Shown: positions 11,611 to 23,863 of the stretch, in pieces
Position numbering within the stretch: position 1 is the first letter of the stretch
Layout: each line of letters starts with the position of its first letter
From: Epiperipatus broadwayi
Taxonomy: Eukaryota > Onychophora > Udeonychophora > Euonychophora > Peripatidae
Length of the DNA: 64,000 nt
Reading direction: 5' to 3'
Assembly (NCBI GenBank): GCA_028023455.1
Contig: JAQFVV010006428.1
Coordinates: 1,471,501 to 1,535,500 of the forward strand
Position numbers and translations under genes: made by a program
Notes under the pieces: model-generated
The model's input: only the letters and a program-made list of their open reading frames with translations
Databases searched by the model: none
Told to the model about the DNA's origin: nothing

Positions 11611-12042
11611 AAAAGAATAGGTGGTAAAATTGAAATTATTTAATGTATTTATAATTAGATAAACCTTTCAACTGAAATAAAATAGTATTAGTAATTACTT
11701 AAAAATTGTAATATAAAAAGGTAGTGAATAAAAAAGCTTCATATATAAAACTGCTTTCTTACAATATACAATTAAGGATATTCTTAAGAATTTGTAGATA
11801 GTTATTGGCATTTCACCAACAACATTGACATAATGAAGAATTCTAGCTGTAGTCTATTTAATGAAAACTTTGCTCAAAGTGAGACATACTATCATTTTTT
11901 ATGTGTTGTTAGTTTTTAATAGAACTCTTTAGTAAAATACCTTTAAGTAATAATAAAATAATAATAATCACATCATAAATAAATAACACACTATGTATAC
12001 ACACACATTAAAATAATAATTTATGCAGAATGTTTTTATTAC

Positions 12043-12305
12043 CTTGAAGAATCATCCCAGAAGAATACTGTAATGCCAAATTCATTCAATGTTTCTATTT
12101 TGAATTTCTCATCAAGATGTTTTTTAATGTTTTCAATAACCTTTTCAGAGTTCTGTAATTCATGAATTAGATTTTCTCTTTCTGCTAATAACATTTTAAA
12201 ATAATTTTCCATATGCTGGTTTTTGAAAACAATTGTATTTGTAGCTTTTGTCATAATTATTTTCTCCTTTTCTAATATTTTTCCAAGCATAGAAATATCT
12301 TTTTC
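12043..12305 (-). CDS. Coiled-coil exon of spliced minus-strand gene
   Basis: 263-bp minus-strand exon between a TTATAG acceptor (AG at 12306-12307) and a GTAATAA donor (12036-12042). It enters in phase 0 directly from exon 27004-27105 and leaves in phase 2. The 87-codon peptide starts EKDISMLGKILEKEK. Its middle (MLLAERENLIHELQNSEK) is rich in L, E, K and N with heptad-like spacing, indicating a coiled coil. It ends in ITVFFWDDSS, a switch to a non-helical segment. It is the longest and best supported exon of the gene. No family was recognised; a cytoskeletal, centrosomal or chromosome-associated coiled-coil protein would be compatible, but that is a guess. Confidence 0.75.
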
Positions 12306-12699
12306 CTATAATTTAATGTAAAATTACATATAAAAAAGTAGAAAACATTAATTTGCTTATTTTAATTAAATATCTATTGATAATGATTTATAAAAAAATT
12401 AAGTTCTAAAAATCACAATAAATCATAAGATAAGCTATTAAATTCAGTCAGATTTTTTGCATTGTTTACGTCTTTACAGAAACATTAAATTAATACTTTT
12501 ACTTCCAATTTTGACACTACGTTTTATTCAGATCTAACAGATTCGACTGTTTAATGTAGTTGAAAATATAGATATAAATGTTTCAGTAAAAACTGCAAAA
12601 AGTATATCAAATAGTGTTTAATTAAATCATAAACTATTTACCAATTTTTTTTTTTGTATTCAAATATTCCATGAATGTATATTATTTATTGTTCAAGGT

Positions 12700-12960
12700 C
12701 AAGCAAGTATATATATTGTAACGTCTGTATATGCCAGTAGTGACATGCAAGTTTCTATCTTTGTTGCTAAGCAACATTCCTAAGAGTTGAATCATTTAAC
12801 CAATGATATAATGCACACTTAGTCTGCAAAAGGGGCTAACCTGATGATGATGAGGAAGAGACAACAAATATTAAATACTAGGGCCCAGATTGCAACTCCA
12901 CATTCTCTACTAAGTACCTCATTATTCTCCACATCACTTCCTGGGGAAGTTGCAATCAGA
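12700..12960. promoter_or_regulatory. GC-richer block with RFX-like X-box and CCAAT
   Basis: This block stands out from its AT-rich surroundings. It contains a near-palindromic GTTGCTAAGCAAC (12763-12775), which matches the X-box bound by RFX factors, and an AACCAATGAT CCAAT motif about 40 bases further on. It could be a promoter or enhancer, or the remnant of an LTR, because GTCAAGCAA(G)TATATATA resembles the start of the gypsy LTR at 23.87 kb. No adjacent exon was found. Confidence 0.3.
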
Positions 12961-13098
12961 AATTTATAATTTTAAGTCTTCTCTAACCACTGTCACCGCA
13001 ATCCATTCCCTCTACCATACTATCAGGCTTTCTTTTAGCTTCAAAGAATAAAAAAAATATTTATTCCCTGAATGATGGCTTTCTTTTTCATTCTTTTC

Positions 13099-13182
13099 TC
13101 TTTTTTTTTCATATGTCATAGCATCGTCTGGGAGGCAAAACCACAACTATCTGCAACTAACTCTCGGCTAACAATGCTTGAC
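13099..13182 (-). mobile_element. Degraded tRNA-derived SINE
   Basis: Most diverged of three copies. On the minus strand it starts TCAAGCATTG and ends GATGCTATGACATATG followed by an A-tract, as in the copies at 36.6 and 51.8 kb. The internal A and B boxes are largely eroded. Confidence 0.6.
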
Positions 13183-15697
13183 TTTCATTCTTTTCTTATG
13201 ACTACCATTTGCCAACCCTTTCATGTGTCTGATAATCTTATCTCAGGGATTTAGAACAGTGGGGTAAAGAAAGATTAGTCAAGCCAATGCCCACTCTCAC
13301 TACTTCAAATTAACAAATATAAAAAATATTTAAAAATTATAATTATTTATTGGTGAAACAGAGTGTTTCGATTATTAAAGATGACTTTAAATAACAAATA
13401 TCAATTGGGAAGGTATTCGAATACTGTGACTAAAGAAATGCTTTTATGTCTACCTACAGCATTCAATTTATCATAATCCTACCAAGTATATAGTAACCTC
13501 TAGTGCCACTAAAAAAAACATTGTATAAATTGACACATTTGTGATGTAAGTTTGCAACGTTTAAATCATTATCACTTTAAGCTGGGATGGAAATATTCCC
13601 CAATTACTCCATTATGTAGTAATTCTAATTATATGAAAGGATGGTTCGATTTCAGTATTGAAATATCGATATATGATTGGATTTGAACGTGATTGAACTT
13701 CTGAAATTTGTAAGAACCAAAACATTAAGACACAGACAAAATTATATTAAATTACAAAACTTTATTAACAGTAATAATACTAACATATATTACAATATTT
13801 ACACATCTTTGTAGCCTTCCCTTCTTTTAAATTAAACTTTAAAAAAAAAAAATGAAAATAATGTCACATTATCAATAAAATGAGATTCACAGTTGCTACA
13901 GAATCATATTCCTATGCTAACCAGATAATATACCCTTAGGACTATAAGTACACCAGGAATTTATATTTGAGGTAATAATAAACAACTATTAAGTAATTTT
14001 ATGCTACGTTTTAACTCTAATTTTCACAAACGTCAAATATAAATGACATTTCTTAATATATGGTTAGCCACCTTGGTTGATAAAATACACTCATAAACTA
14101 AGCATTAAGTACAATAAATTCATATGCCTTGTTAAAACATTTTATATATCTCAATACTGAAGAATGTCTACCTACCCTCATGTTCATACACATAATGGTT
14201 TGAAGTGTTTCACACAAAAAAATATTCGCTATCCTATAAGTCTCATTCACACACACACATACGTCGAGCATTACCAATGTCCCCAACCAGAGTAATATTT
14301 ATTTCTCTTACCAGTCCAGTGAAGATATGCTTCGGCTGTCAGCTGGAAATAGATGCCCATTGTTTATTACGAAATAATTCAGGTGTTGTGTTATTCCTAT
14401 TTTAATTACATCTATAATTGGCATTGGTTCGTAAGCGAGCTAGTTATACAAAGCAAAGTCAAATGTTAGACATCAATACAGTAAGTTGCACTTTAATGTG
14501 CTACAAGGAAATAAAGAGCTTTTAAATCCATCTAATAACCTTCCCATCAGGATAATCACTATTTCATCATTCTCCCCTCAAATAAACACATCCATAATAA
14601 AAAATATACAAATCAATATAGTGATATTGGAAACAACCCACATTACAAGAGAGCACTCTTTTCCTTGGGACTGGAATATGCTAGGATTTGGTAACTACGC
14701 ATATATAAGAATGGGCTTGCACAATGCATTACTACGAAATATACCAATCATTTCATGGTGTAGCATGACTATGGGATGAAGAATTCATCCTCTAGCTCCT
14801 TATAAACAATATTTCTAACAAACTAGTTAATTGGAAAATTGAGTTTTATCATCTTGATCTGTCCATTAATGTCTGATCCATGACCTCTGACAATTAAATC
14901 TTTATATCCTAATTTTAATTGGCTATTCACTTTGTTTTAAAATTAAGTGTGTACATTTAGAGGCCATCATGTGTTCTTATTGAATATTTTCCCACTCAGA
15001 ACAAAAACCACTTAAGAACTAAATAATTTTTTAATATTGATAAAAAAAATACATAGCATACTAAGTTCGAACTCACCATTTCGAATGAGGGCTTTCTGCT
15101 ATAGATTCGGGATTTAGATAAAATTATTGCTCTCTCAACAGGTTTTCAAATGATACCTCTCATGCCTTTATTGAGATCGATGGTTATTTTTATAATTAAA
15201 ATTTTTTTCATACATTTCGAACATGCACACTCACACACATGCGATTCTGTTTGATCAACTCTAACATGTTTGCTTAATCCTTAATTTAACATGCAATTTT
15301 TTTTTTTTTTGCTAATTGATGATTCTATCAATCCTGTAAAATATTTATCCCTTTCCATTCTTTATTCTACTCATTAACAACAATCTCTCAAATATACTCA
15401 ATAAATAATTACATATTCATTTGACCGTTTAAGACACTTTATATTCCTTTTACATTTATATTAACAAATAAGTAACTTTCATTTCGAGCATTTACAAATA
15501 AGATTGCATTATATATTAAATAATTGTTAACATTTATCCAAACTTCAACGCTTACCTAAATTACTATTACCTATACATTTTTATCAGAAATTTAACGTAT
15601 TACATGAGGAAAATTTTTTTAGCTAAACTACTAATAGCAATATAAGTTTCAAACCTAGAAAACTTTGGGAAAACCACACTTACAATATATATCATCA
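13183..15697. other. Non-coding DNA, nothing recognised
   Basis: The stretch includes a plus-strand open frame of 97 codons (14486-14779) without splice signals or recognisable family, and a short (CA)n run near 14250. A long T-tract lies at 15299-15310. No supported gene or repeat family is seen. Confidence 0.35.
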
Positions 15698-15836
15698 TCA
15701 ACTATTATCAATCCACTGTAGGATGAAGGTCTCTCCAAGTTCAATCCATCTTTTCAGATTTTTAGCTTCCCTTCTCCACATCACCCCTGCACACTTTCTT
15801 ATTTCATCTATCCACTCCTTCTTCTTTTTTAACCTT
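15698..15836 (-). pseudogene. C-terminal fragment of an RTE-like LINE ORF
   Basis: The minus strand is open for about 43 codons up to TGA at 15698-15700. It carries the typical LINE C-terminal signature: KKEWIDEIRKCAGVMWRR, then W-I-E-L-G-E-T-F-I-L-Q-W-I-D. The pattern W..D....AG..W.R.A.....W..LGE.F.LQW is common at the end of RTE/BovB-like and related non-LTR retrotransposon polyproteins. Upstream sequence (to about 16400) is T-rich and frame-broken on the coding strand, so only the 3' end survives. Confidence 0.75.
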
Positions 15837-17790
15837 AGTTAAGATTTCAAGCACTATTAACTCTTCTCAATAGCAACCATCACTTATTTTCATTTTCTCT
15901 ATTCATCTCCACGTTTGGATTATTAAAAAAAAGAACCTTTTGATATATCCAAAATGCCATTTTTTGTAAATTTTTTACTTTCTTCAAAAAAATCTTCCCT
16001 TTTAAAATATCTTTAAAATAGCAATACTGCTTCCTTCACTTTAACATAAAAATTATAAAAACAACCAAAAAACCTTCCCATTTTCTTGAAAAGAACTTAT
16101 TACAATGTTTTCTTAATAAAAAAAGGTTTTTTTTTTAACCAACCGTTTCACTTATTATACCTTTCTTTCTCTTTTTCTTTTTGTTTTGATTAATTAAATT
16201 TTTTGGGTGTTTTTTTTGTTTTCTTTTTTTTTCGTACACATTTACTTTTTTCCTCATCGCTAAATCTAACGGGGAATATTTGGTAAACTTGCCCCCCCCC
16301 CTTTATACTCCTTTTTTCTTTTATGTACTTTTACTTTTTACCTCTCTACCCCTTTAATACTTCCCTTATCCTTAACATGCTTAGGAGAAAAACATTCGGT
16401 AAACTTAAATTCATACACCAAGATGTGCAGAATTACTTGAAGGTATACTATTTTTAAATTTAAAAAATAATATAATACTTCAAGACTTTCTTAAATAACT
16501 TATTTTATTTGGAAAAGAAGGATTTCAAAACAAACAAATAAAAGGGTAATATATTATTTAGTCAAAGAAGTAAAACAAAATTTAAATAAATAAACAATTT
16601 TTGCCGACACGATATTTGAGAGAGAAATCAAGATTAACCCTGGGAACTAAAGCGCAGGAAGGGGGACTAGGGGGAAAACACCGAGAGCAAAATAGATACA
16701 ACTTTTACACTATAAGAAACTAGGAGTGAGGTACGAATTGAGAGATCTTGACTCAGGAGTTCCGCGAAAACAAAAGTGCGTCTAAGTCATTTTAATACAG
16801 AAATGGGATAATAGCACACAAAAGTTAAGATAGCATTACATTTTCGCACATATAACACTCGTGTGTTAAAGTTCATGAAAGCAAAATTTATCCAGTTAAA
16901 AACAATATTTCATTTTGTACTTTCACAACACTACCATGGGTGTTAAAATTATGAGTGTAAACCTTTATTCGAGGCTAAACAGTCTGTAAACAATAAGAAA
17001 TTTTAAATAGATTGACCTTTTAAGGCTGCTGTTCCTGTTGTTGCGGTTAATGATAATTCCAGTGCATTTTGTTGTAGATCTTGTGGAAGATTATCAGCAG
17101 CTAGACTCACAGTTGATGGACCAGAACAGATTTGTTAGGATTCAGCTACATATTTTGCTATTCACACTTGATAATATTGCAACTTAAATTGTTTAAGAAT
17201 ATCTTTACATTTTCTCCTTTTGTTAGAAGAGAAGTTTTCATTTTCATTATATGTAATATAAAAAATCAAAATAAATTGTCAATTTTTATTATACACTTGC
17301 TGTCAGTACAGCAGTTCTTTCCCAAAAAAAATCTCTCTGGCAATTCTATTTTTTCTTAGCCAATCAAACTTTTCATTTACATAACGTATAAATTAATTTT
17401 AAAAAAATTAAAGAATCCTTCAATTAAACCAAAATAATCTTTAGGATTATTAAAAAAGAAAAAAATAATAATAATTTGCTTTTTTCTATTTATCTTACTA
17501 TACTTGATGCATATGTTCATTTTCACTTTTAGATTAAGCACAGTTTATCTAACTTAGTGTTTGGAAACAGAGCAAAAACAATAGATAAAAGAAAGAGAAG
17601 GGAAATAAAAAATTATACAATAATAAAAAAATAGAATATATATGCTCACTGTTCAATAAAATTGAGCACAAGGGACAAGAATACTAAATGCCAGACATGA
17701 TAATAAAGTCATTTGGAAGAAGTTAGAGAAATTTTTACTAGTTCTACCCAGCTATATTTTGTACCAAAATATGTTACAATATATATATAC
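15837..17790. other. Low-complexity and non-coding DNA
   Basis: T-rich tracts (16120-16250), a C-tract (near 16290-16302), and otherwise unassigned sequence. The first few hundred bases may be decayed LINE sequence upstream of the fragment at 15.7 kb. No gene is supported. Confidence 0.35.
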
Positions 17791-18836
17791 GATTTCATAT
17801 TATTATTATTTTCAGGATATTCCGTGTGGTAAAATAGCTCAATAGCTGATGTTTCGGTACAATAACAAGTACCTTTTTCAAAGCGTTCTCTTTCTCAAAT
17901 CATATGAATGCATGTGAGATTTAAAATCGTTTTTTTCTTTTTGTTTCTCCTCATACTTAAATTCTATCGGTTGAAAAATTTTAAATTAAATTTTGTCCTC
18001 CAATAGCTTCTTCCAAATTTGTTAATCTCTTAATTCACATCTTTGTTTATGCTCTTGGGCTTTTAAAAACTCTATAGTTCTCTTAGCAATGTTCAATTTT
18101 TACTAGAATATTTGTTTTATCAAAATTGATATCATGATTAGTTAATTTTATGTGAGAATAAATAGCTAAGAATTGGATTTCTCTGACTGCCAAAATGTGT
18201 TCTTCTTTCTAATATTTATTCTACAATTAGTTTGTCCAATATATGTATGTGAACAGACCCTACATGGAATTTCATATACACCATGACACTCCAAAGAAAT
18301 TTTGTCTTTAAAGTGGAAATATTTCATTAATGTTTTTAAATTGCGTGAATATTTTTATTCTTTAAAATGTTACCAATTTGATCAATTATTCCTTTTATAT
18401 ATGGCAAAATTGCCTAATTTTTGATGTATCAAAATCTTTTTTTCTTTTTATATGTATAAGCCTTATTAATAATGCTGTAATTAAAACCATTATCAAGAAG
18501 CATTTTTTTAGTAGCAGAAATATCCTGGAGAAAATGGCTATCATCAGAAAGTCTCTTAGTTCTATCCAACAATGCTTTGCCACTGAAAATAGTTGTGCAG
18601 GATGGTGATGAGAAGAAAAATGTAGATATCTCCCAGTGTGTGTTGGTTTTATATATATACCATGAGATAGAGCCATTTTCCCTTCTTTCAATTAAACCAT
18701 CTAAAAAAGGTAATTGGTTATTATTTTCTATTTCCATAGTAAATCTGATATTGATGTGTAAAGAGTTTAAAAAATCATCAAGAGCATGCTCACCATGAGG
18801 CCAAACAAAGGTATCATTTGGCCTCATGGTAAGCAT
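17791..18836 (-). pseudogene. Penelope-like element, left arm (RT thumb to GIY-YIG)
   Basis: This is a minus-strand copy of the plus-strand element that begins at 18786. It starts just after the YVDD box of the reverse transcriptase, reading DTFVWPHGEHALDDF, and continues with NNQLPFLDGLIERR, the thumb-like signature of Penelope-like reverse transcriptases. The frame is open for 135 codons and then breaks, but nucleotide similarity to the right arm continues through the endonuclease region to the terminal GGATATTCCGTGTGGTAAAA at about 17816. The copy is 5'-truncated, so it cannot encode a full reverse transcriptase. Confidence 0.85.
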
Positions 18837-19870
18837 GCTCTTGATGACTTTTTCAATTTTTTAAACTCTTTACACATCAATAACAGATTTACTATGGAAA
18901 TAGAAAATAACAACCAATTACCTTTTTTAGATGTTTTAATTGAAAGAAGGGAAGATGGTTCTTTATCTCATGGTATATATAAAAAAACCAACACACACTG
19001 TGAGATATCTACATTTTTCTTCTGATCACCATCCTGCACAACTATTTTCAGTGGCAAAGACATTGTTGGGTAGAACTAAAAGACTTTCTGATGATAGTCA
19101 TTTTCTCCAGGATATTTCTGCTACTAAAAAAATGCTTCTTGATAATGGTTTTAATTACAGCATTATTAATAGGACTTATACATATAAAAAGAAAAAAGAT
19201 TTTGATACATCAGAAATTAAGACAATTTTGCCATATATAAAAGGAGTAACTGATAAAATTGGTAACATTTTAAAGAATAATAATATTCACACAGTTTACA
19301 CTACTTTTAAAAAAATTAATGAAATATTTCCACTTCCTAAAGACAAAATTTCTTTGGAGTGTCATGGTGTATATGAAATTCCATGTAGGGTCTGTTCACA
19401 TACATATATTGGACAGACTAATCATAGAATAAATATTAGAAAGGAAGAACACATTTTGGCAGTCAGAGAAAAATCCAATTTATCAGCTATTTATTCTCAC
19501 ATAAAATTAACTAATCATGATATCAATTTTGATCAAACAAATATTTTAGCAAAAATTGAACAATATGACCAGAGATTACTAAGAGAAGCTATAGAGATTT
19601 TTAAAAGGCCCAAGAGCATAAACGAAGGGTGTGAATTAAAAAAGATTAACAACATTTGGAATAAGCTATTGGAGGACGAAATAAAATTTAAAACTTCTCA
19701 ACCAATAGAATTTAAGTATGAGGAGAAACAAAAAGATAAAAACAATTTTAAATCTCACATGCATTCATATCATTTGAGAAAGAGAACGCTTTGAAAAAGG
19801 TACTTGTTAATGTACCGAAATGTCAGCTATTTTACCACACGGAATATCCCGAAAATAATAATATGAAATC
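18786..19870 (+). pseudogene. Penelope-like element, right arm with GIY-YIG endonuclease
   Basis: 5'-truncated Penelope-like retroelement. It opens with WPHGKHALDDF and NNQLPFLDVLIERR (end of reverse transcriptase). It then shifts frame near an A-run at about 18980 and continues for 284 codons (18940-19794). The C-terminal half holds a GIY-YIG nuclease: GVYEIPCRVCSHTYIGQT at about residues 146-163, preceded by the linker typical of this family, with the conserved EH and a later Glu-containing helix (LLREAIEIFKRP). The GIY and YIG motifs appear as GVY and YIG. The 3' end carries the hammerhead-like motif and the terminal TTTTACCACACGGAATATCC. It forms an inverted pair with the left arm. Confidence 0.9.
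19785..19835 (+). ncRNA. Hammerhead-like motif at Penelope element 3' end
   Basis: CTTTGAAAAAGGTAC, then a short loop, then GTACCGAAATGTCAG: GGTAC and GTACC form a perfect stem II and are followed by GAAA. The expected CUGAUGA box is degenerate (UUUGAAA). An inverted copy with CTGATGTTTCGGTAC lies in the left arm at about 17848. Hammerhead motifs are known at the ends of Penelope-like retroelements. This copy is probably inactive. Confidence 0.45.
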
Positions 19871-20539
19871 ATTATCCGTGAAAATATTAGAATTAACAAA
19901 TATATGTATATATACACAAATGAAATTTGGAAATCATCTTAAATAATCAGAGAAATTGTTTGGATGAATGGGAGAAAAAAATTGATAAATGAAGTGAAAA
20001 AAAAGACTGATAAAGAAATTAACAGTGTTTTCATATAATATGATGTAGCTAGAATTGTATGGAAGGTGGGGGCAATAGCAGGATTAACATGCTGTAACTA
20101 TGTGTTAGTAAAGGGTGTTAGATTACTTGAGTAGTCGGAAGACATGCATTATATGCAGATGTGTGATCAACAAAAAAGGCAATTCAAGGAGAAATCGGAT
20201 GGTCAAGTTTTTATATGAGTGGTGCAAAAAGCAAAATAAAAATGTTCAATAGATTGCAATTTATGGACAATAAGAAAATAGCCAAATACTATTTAATTGG
20301 GTAACAAGTAAAGAACAAAAAAAAGAAGGGGGAAAAAAATAGTATGGTATGCAGCAGAAGATTTGTTGATAAAGACTTTAATATGTCAGTATAATTATTC
20401 AAAAGATGGAATGATTGTGCTAGGAGAATTATTGAGTGTTATAGTGGCAAGGAATGGGGTAGAATAGAAGCATCAATAAAAATAGGGAGTTGAAGAGATG
20501 AAGAACTAATATGGAGAATAAAAAGTTTAAATTTATATA

Positions 20540-20800
20540 TAAATAAACAGAATATTGGGTGCAAGTTAATTTATAATAATAGCAAGGAAAATAGTTTACT
20601 GTTTAAGGTTCGAGCAGGGTTGTTAGCAACAAGAGAATATACACATAAATGATGAAATGTGCGTGATTTATTCTGCAAGTTATGTAAGGAAGGCATGGAA
20701 AATATTAGCATCTGTTAATTGTATGTAAATGTGTACAAGCAGAAAGGGTGCAAAATATGAACTTATGGAAGAATAAATATAAACCAAGTGATTAAACAGA
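20540..20800 (+). pseudogene. LINE C-terminal relic with CCHC-type zinc finger
   Basis: The plus strand, with frame breaks, reads SLLFKVRAGLLATREYTHK, then CKLCKEGMENI and a further Cys. The pattern R.G.L....Y, then C..C....E...H or S......C, is the 3' end of many non-LTR retrotransposon polyproteins after the reverse transcriptase. The same kind of ending is recognisable in the minus-strand relic at 60.4-61.6 kb. Stop codons interrupt it, so it is dead. Confidence 0.6.
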
Positions 20801-20989
20801 AGGTGGTTTCTTTGTTATTATGCTGGGTTTGGAAAAAAATAAGGGGGATTTAGACATAAAGGTTATAGAGTGGACAAAGTTGTGGAAATGGAATTGAGTG
20901 GGATAAAGAAGAATATTTGGAAAAAAATTAAGGTGGGAAAAGTAAAAGTAGCTAACAGGTTTCTCTGGGCATAGTGGCTGAAAGATTCA

Positions 20990-23640
20990 TGGCTCTGAGA
21001 AAAAACAAACCATTGCAGCAAGCAAAAAATTTACTTGTGGTGTGATGAAAATACACCTGGGTCCCGTTTTATGCGGATTTATTTAATGCAATTTTGACGT
21101 TATGCAATTCATGTTTCTTCTTAATATCTTTGTATGCGGTTTTCTTTTATGCGATAAAAATTATAAGATCAGAAGTCGAGCTCTGATAATGTGCTATTAC
21201 TATAAATATTATAAATTTTGCGCACTCACAACATATTTAAAGTAATAGCACATTATCGGAGTTCTACTTCTATCTAATAATTTTAATATTTTCAGCACTT
21301 TATAATAATACTGTAATCGATTTTATGTAATAAAGTTCATAATTCACTTAAAATCAGGATTTCCCCATTTTATATACACACATTAAATTTTACAAGATTA
21401 TAATGTAAATCAGTTCATACATTATAGATGCCTACACTATGTATGTTGTTATTTTTGCATTTAAAATCCCGTTCTACTTTTGCTTTTTAAAAAAAGAGTA
21501 CTAATCAATTAATCATTTAGTGTCCGCAAGTAATAAATTTTACAAGACTATAATGTAAATCTGTTTAAATATTATAGATGAAAAATACTATGTATGATGT
21601 TGTTTTTGCATTTTAAATCACATTCTATTTTTGCTTTTTATAAAAATGGTACCTAATCAATTAATCATTTAGTGTCCACAAGTTTATTTTTAAAAGGTGA
21701 GTAACAGCGATGGGCATAATTAAATTTGACAATTAAAATCTGATTTTTAATTGTAATTAACAATTTAAAAATTACTAACATGATCTGAAATTTGATTTTC
21801 AAACGGAATTGAAAATTAAAAAATTAAAGACAAAAATAAGAATTTAATTTTTAATTGTTAGTTTTAATTAAATTTTGCCCAACAGTGGTGAGTCAGTGTC
21901 TTTTTATTATCGTAAGTCTAAGTTCTTATTTTTATTTTAAACTTTTAGTTTACCTAATGGAGAGGAAAAACCACCCAAGAAAATGAATTTCTTTGGAAAC
22001 AAAAATATCAATTTTAGATTGCTTAGTGAAATAGGAAGGATCAACAGCGATTGGAAAATGTTTTAGTGGTATTTCCTCTTGACTTCATTTAAGGAGAATC
22101 TAAAGTACTTCACTTCACATCACATCATGATGAATCTGATGTCTCAAATAGCGATAATAATTAAAATACCATACATGTATGAAAAAAATGTAAATTATGC
22201 ATAAAAATATAGTTTTGAATAAAATTAAATACTGTAGTTAATAAAAAAAAATTAAAAAAAGTTTGTCTTGTATCAATTTTTTTCAAATTTGAAATTTTTT
22301 ATTAGTCATATTTTATTTTCTTATTTTTTTAATGTGAATTTTAAAGTAATTTTACATTGTTGCTTTGCTTTTATGCGTTTTTTTGAAAATTACAGTATGC
22401 ATCCCCCATTTTTGAAGGTAAGTTAAGTCTATTTTTGTGTGATTTCTTTTGTGCGTGTTTTTTGAGGAACCTATCTACTGCATAAAATGAGACCCAGGTG
22501 TAGTTACATAAAAACACTATCATACACAAATGACATCAAATTATGCTAAATGTAAAAATAATCGGCAAAACAACAGCTATGGAAATTGATAGTGGAGCAG
22601 GGGTATTGTTGATGAAAACCAATTAAGGATTTGCAAAAATTAATTAAAAATGCCTTCAAAAAGTAGAGAAACCTCACCTCAAAACCTGGGATGGAAACAA
22701 AAATCCTATAAGAATACTAGAAGTTGCAAATGTAAAGGTAGATACAAAGAGTGAAGAAATACTATAATTGGAAATAGTGAATGGGAAAAGTAACCTTATC
22801 ATAGGCTGAGAATGGTTTACTCCCCTAGGCATAAAGGTATATGACATTACCAAAATTAATATAAAATCAGAAGTTAAAAATAAATATCCCAATCTATTCA
22901 AAAAAGGATCTGGACAACTAAAAACTTCACCTATTAACATTAAATTGACAGGGCACAAACTGTTATTACAAAACCTCAAACTATGCCCTTAGCCCAGTAA
23001 AAAATTAAAATGGAAAACTCTAAGTGGTGTCATAAGCCATCAACAGTAGAATGGATTAATGAACATTCTGGTTACAATATCTTTAAACAAATGGATAAGG
23101 ATTAAATGTCCCACCAGATGCTTTCCCTTCTTACATAAAGGGCTGTGTAAAGTACATGAGAGGCTATCTGCAGATAAAATATGTATTTTGATGGATGATA
23201 AAGTACTGATATCCAGCTATGGTCATGGAAGAGTATTCAGATTATTACATCAAGATCATCCAGGAATAGTTAAGAACTAAGAACTTGGCATACAGCTATG
23301 TATAGTGGCCAGAAAAGAAATCTTGAACTGTATATTAAAAAATGTGAATGTGTCAAATCACAACTGATCCAAAGTTTCAAAAAAAATTAAGAAGTAAATT
23401 GTCAATCTTGTTACCTGCCTGACAAACAGTTAACAAAATTGTAATAATAAGAAAAAAGACAACATTTGGTCACTGAATAAATTAAGAATTCAGAGAGAAA
23501 GCACTGTTATGAGGAATATTGCAAATCAATTGGCAAAAATTAAAATGAAACAAGATGTAAAACTTCGGAAGCATAAACATCAATTGAGATGATATCTATC
23601 AACTGTAAATATTAAGACAGTGATGAAAAACTGACAACAA
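20990..23640 (+). mobile_element. Ty3/gypsy relic with nested Tigger insertion
   Basis: Plus-strand gypsy-type remnant interrupted by a Tigger element at 21054-22500. Homology to the second copy (31.1-32.4 kb) is continuous across the Tigger insertion. Beyond it come the aspartic protease start (MEIDSGAGVLLMKT, from about 22579, with DSGAG as the active-site motif), a linker reading KYPNLFKKGSGQLKTSPINI typical of gypsy pol before the reverse transcriptase, and then, after a large internal deletion, the region preceding integrase. That last part contains ERLSADKICILMDDK, HGRVFRLLHQDHPGI, the H-H part of the HHCC zinc-binding domain. Most of the reverse transcriptase and RNase H is missing. 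Multiple stops and shifts make it inactive. Confidence 0.8.
21054..22500. mobile_element. pogo/Tigger-like DNA transposon, decayed
   Basis: Flanked by a TA dinucleotide on both sides (21052-21053 and 22501-22502). Terminal inverted repeats are CACCTGGGTCCCGTTTTATG and the matching CATAAAATGAGACCCAGGTG. TA target duplication and this kind of terminus are typical of the Tc1/mariner-pogo superfamily. Residual transposase 3' coding sequence is visible near 22120-22160 (GATGAATCTGATGTCTC, then NSDNN-like codons). It also contains an AT-rich inner palindromic stretch (AATTAAAAAT types, 21720-21890). The insertion split a gypsy relic. Confidence 0.85.
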
Positions 23641-23863
23641 TGGTGAAGCTGAAACTACAGCATCAACCAGTTTGGGGATCCATAAACCTGCAGAAAAAAA
23701 ATCATCCATGGTTAGAGACCATTCTAACAATGAGATAAGTGATCTAAAATCACCACTGAGGCACAGGAAAGACTACCAGCATCTGACAAGAATCAGAAAT
23801 CCTCCTTTTCATATCGAAGACTGTTAGGTAAAAAGTCATACTTTTGGAATAGGGAAGAAGAGT

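Larger units (their letters stand above)
17791..19870. mobile_element. Head-to-head palindrome of two Penelope-like copies
   Basis: Arms of about 1 kb, 17791-18808 and 18817-19870, are inverted copies of one another with a spacer of roughly 10-15 bases around 18813. The outer ends of both are the 3' ends of the element. Both arms are truncated at the same point just after the catalytic YVDD region of the reverse transcriptase. At the axis, CATGAGGCCAAA meets TTTGGCCTCATG. The arms differ by scattered substitutions and small indels, so the duplication is not recent or the copies arose separately. Confidence 0.9.

Noticed and set aside
18577-18798. Plus-strand open frames over the left Penelope arm (18378-18608, 18577-18798)
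   Set aside because: Antisense to the minus-strand Penelope coding sequence, with no independent support.
22674-22979. 101-codon minus-strand open frame
   Set aside because: Antisense to the gypsy protease and linker region, which reads clearly on the plus strand.
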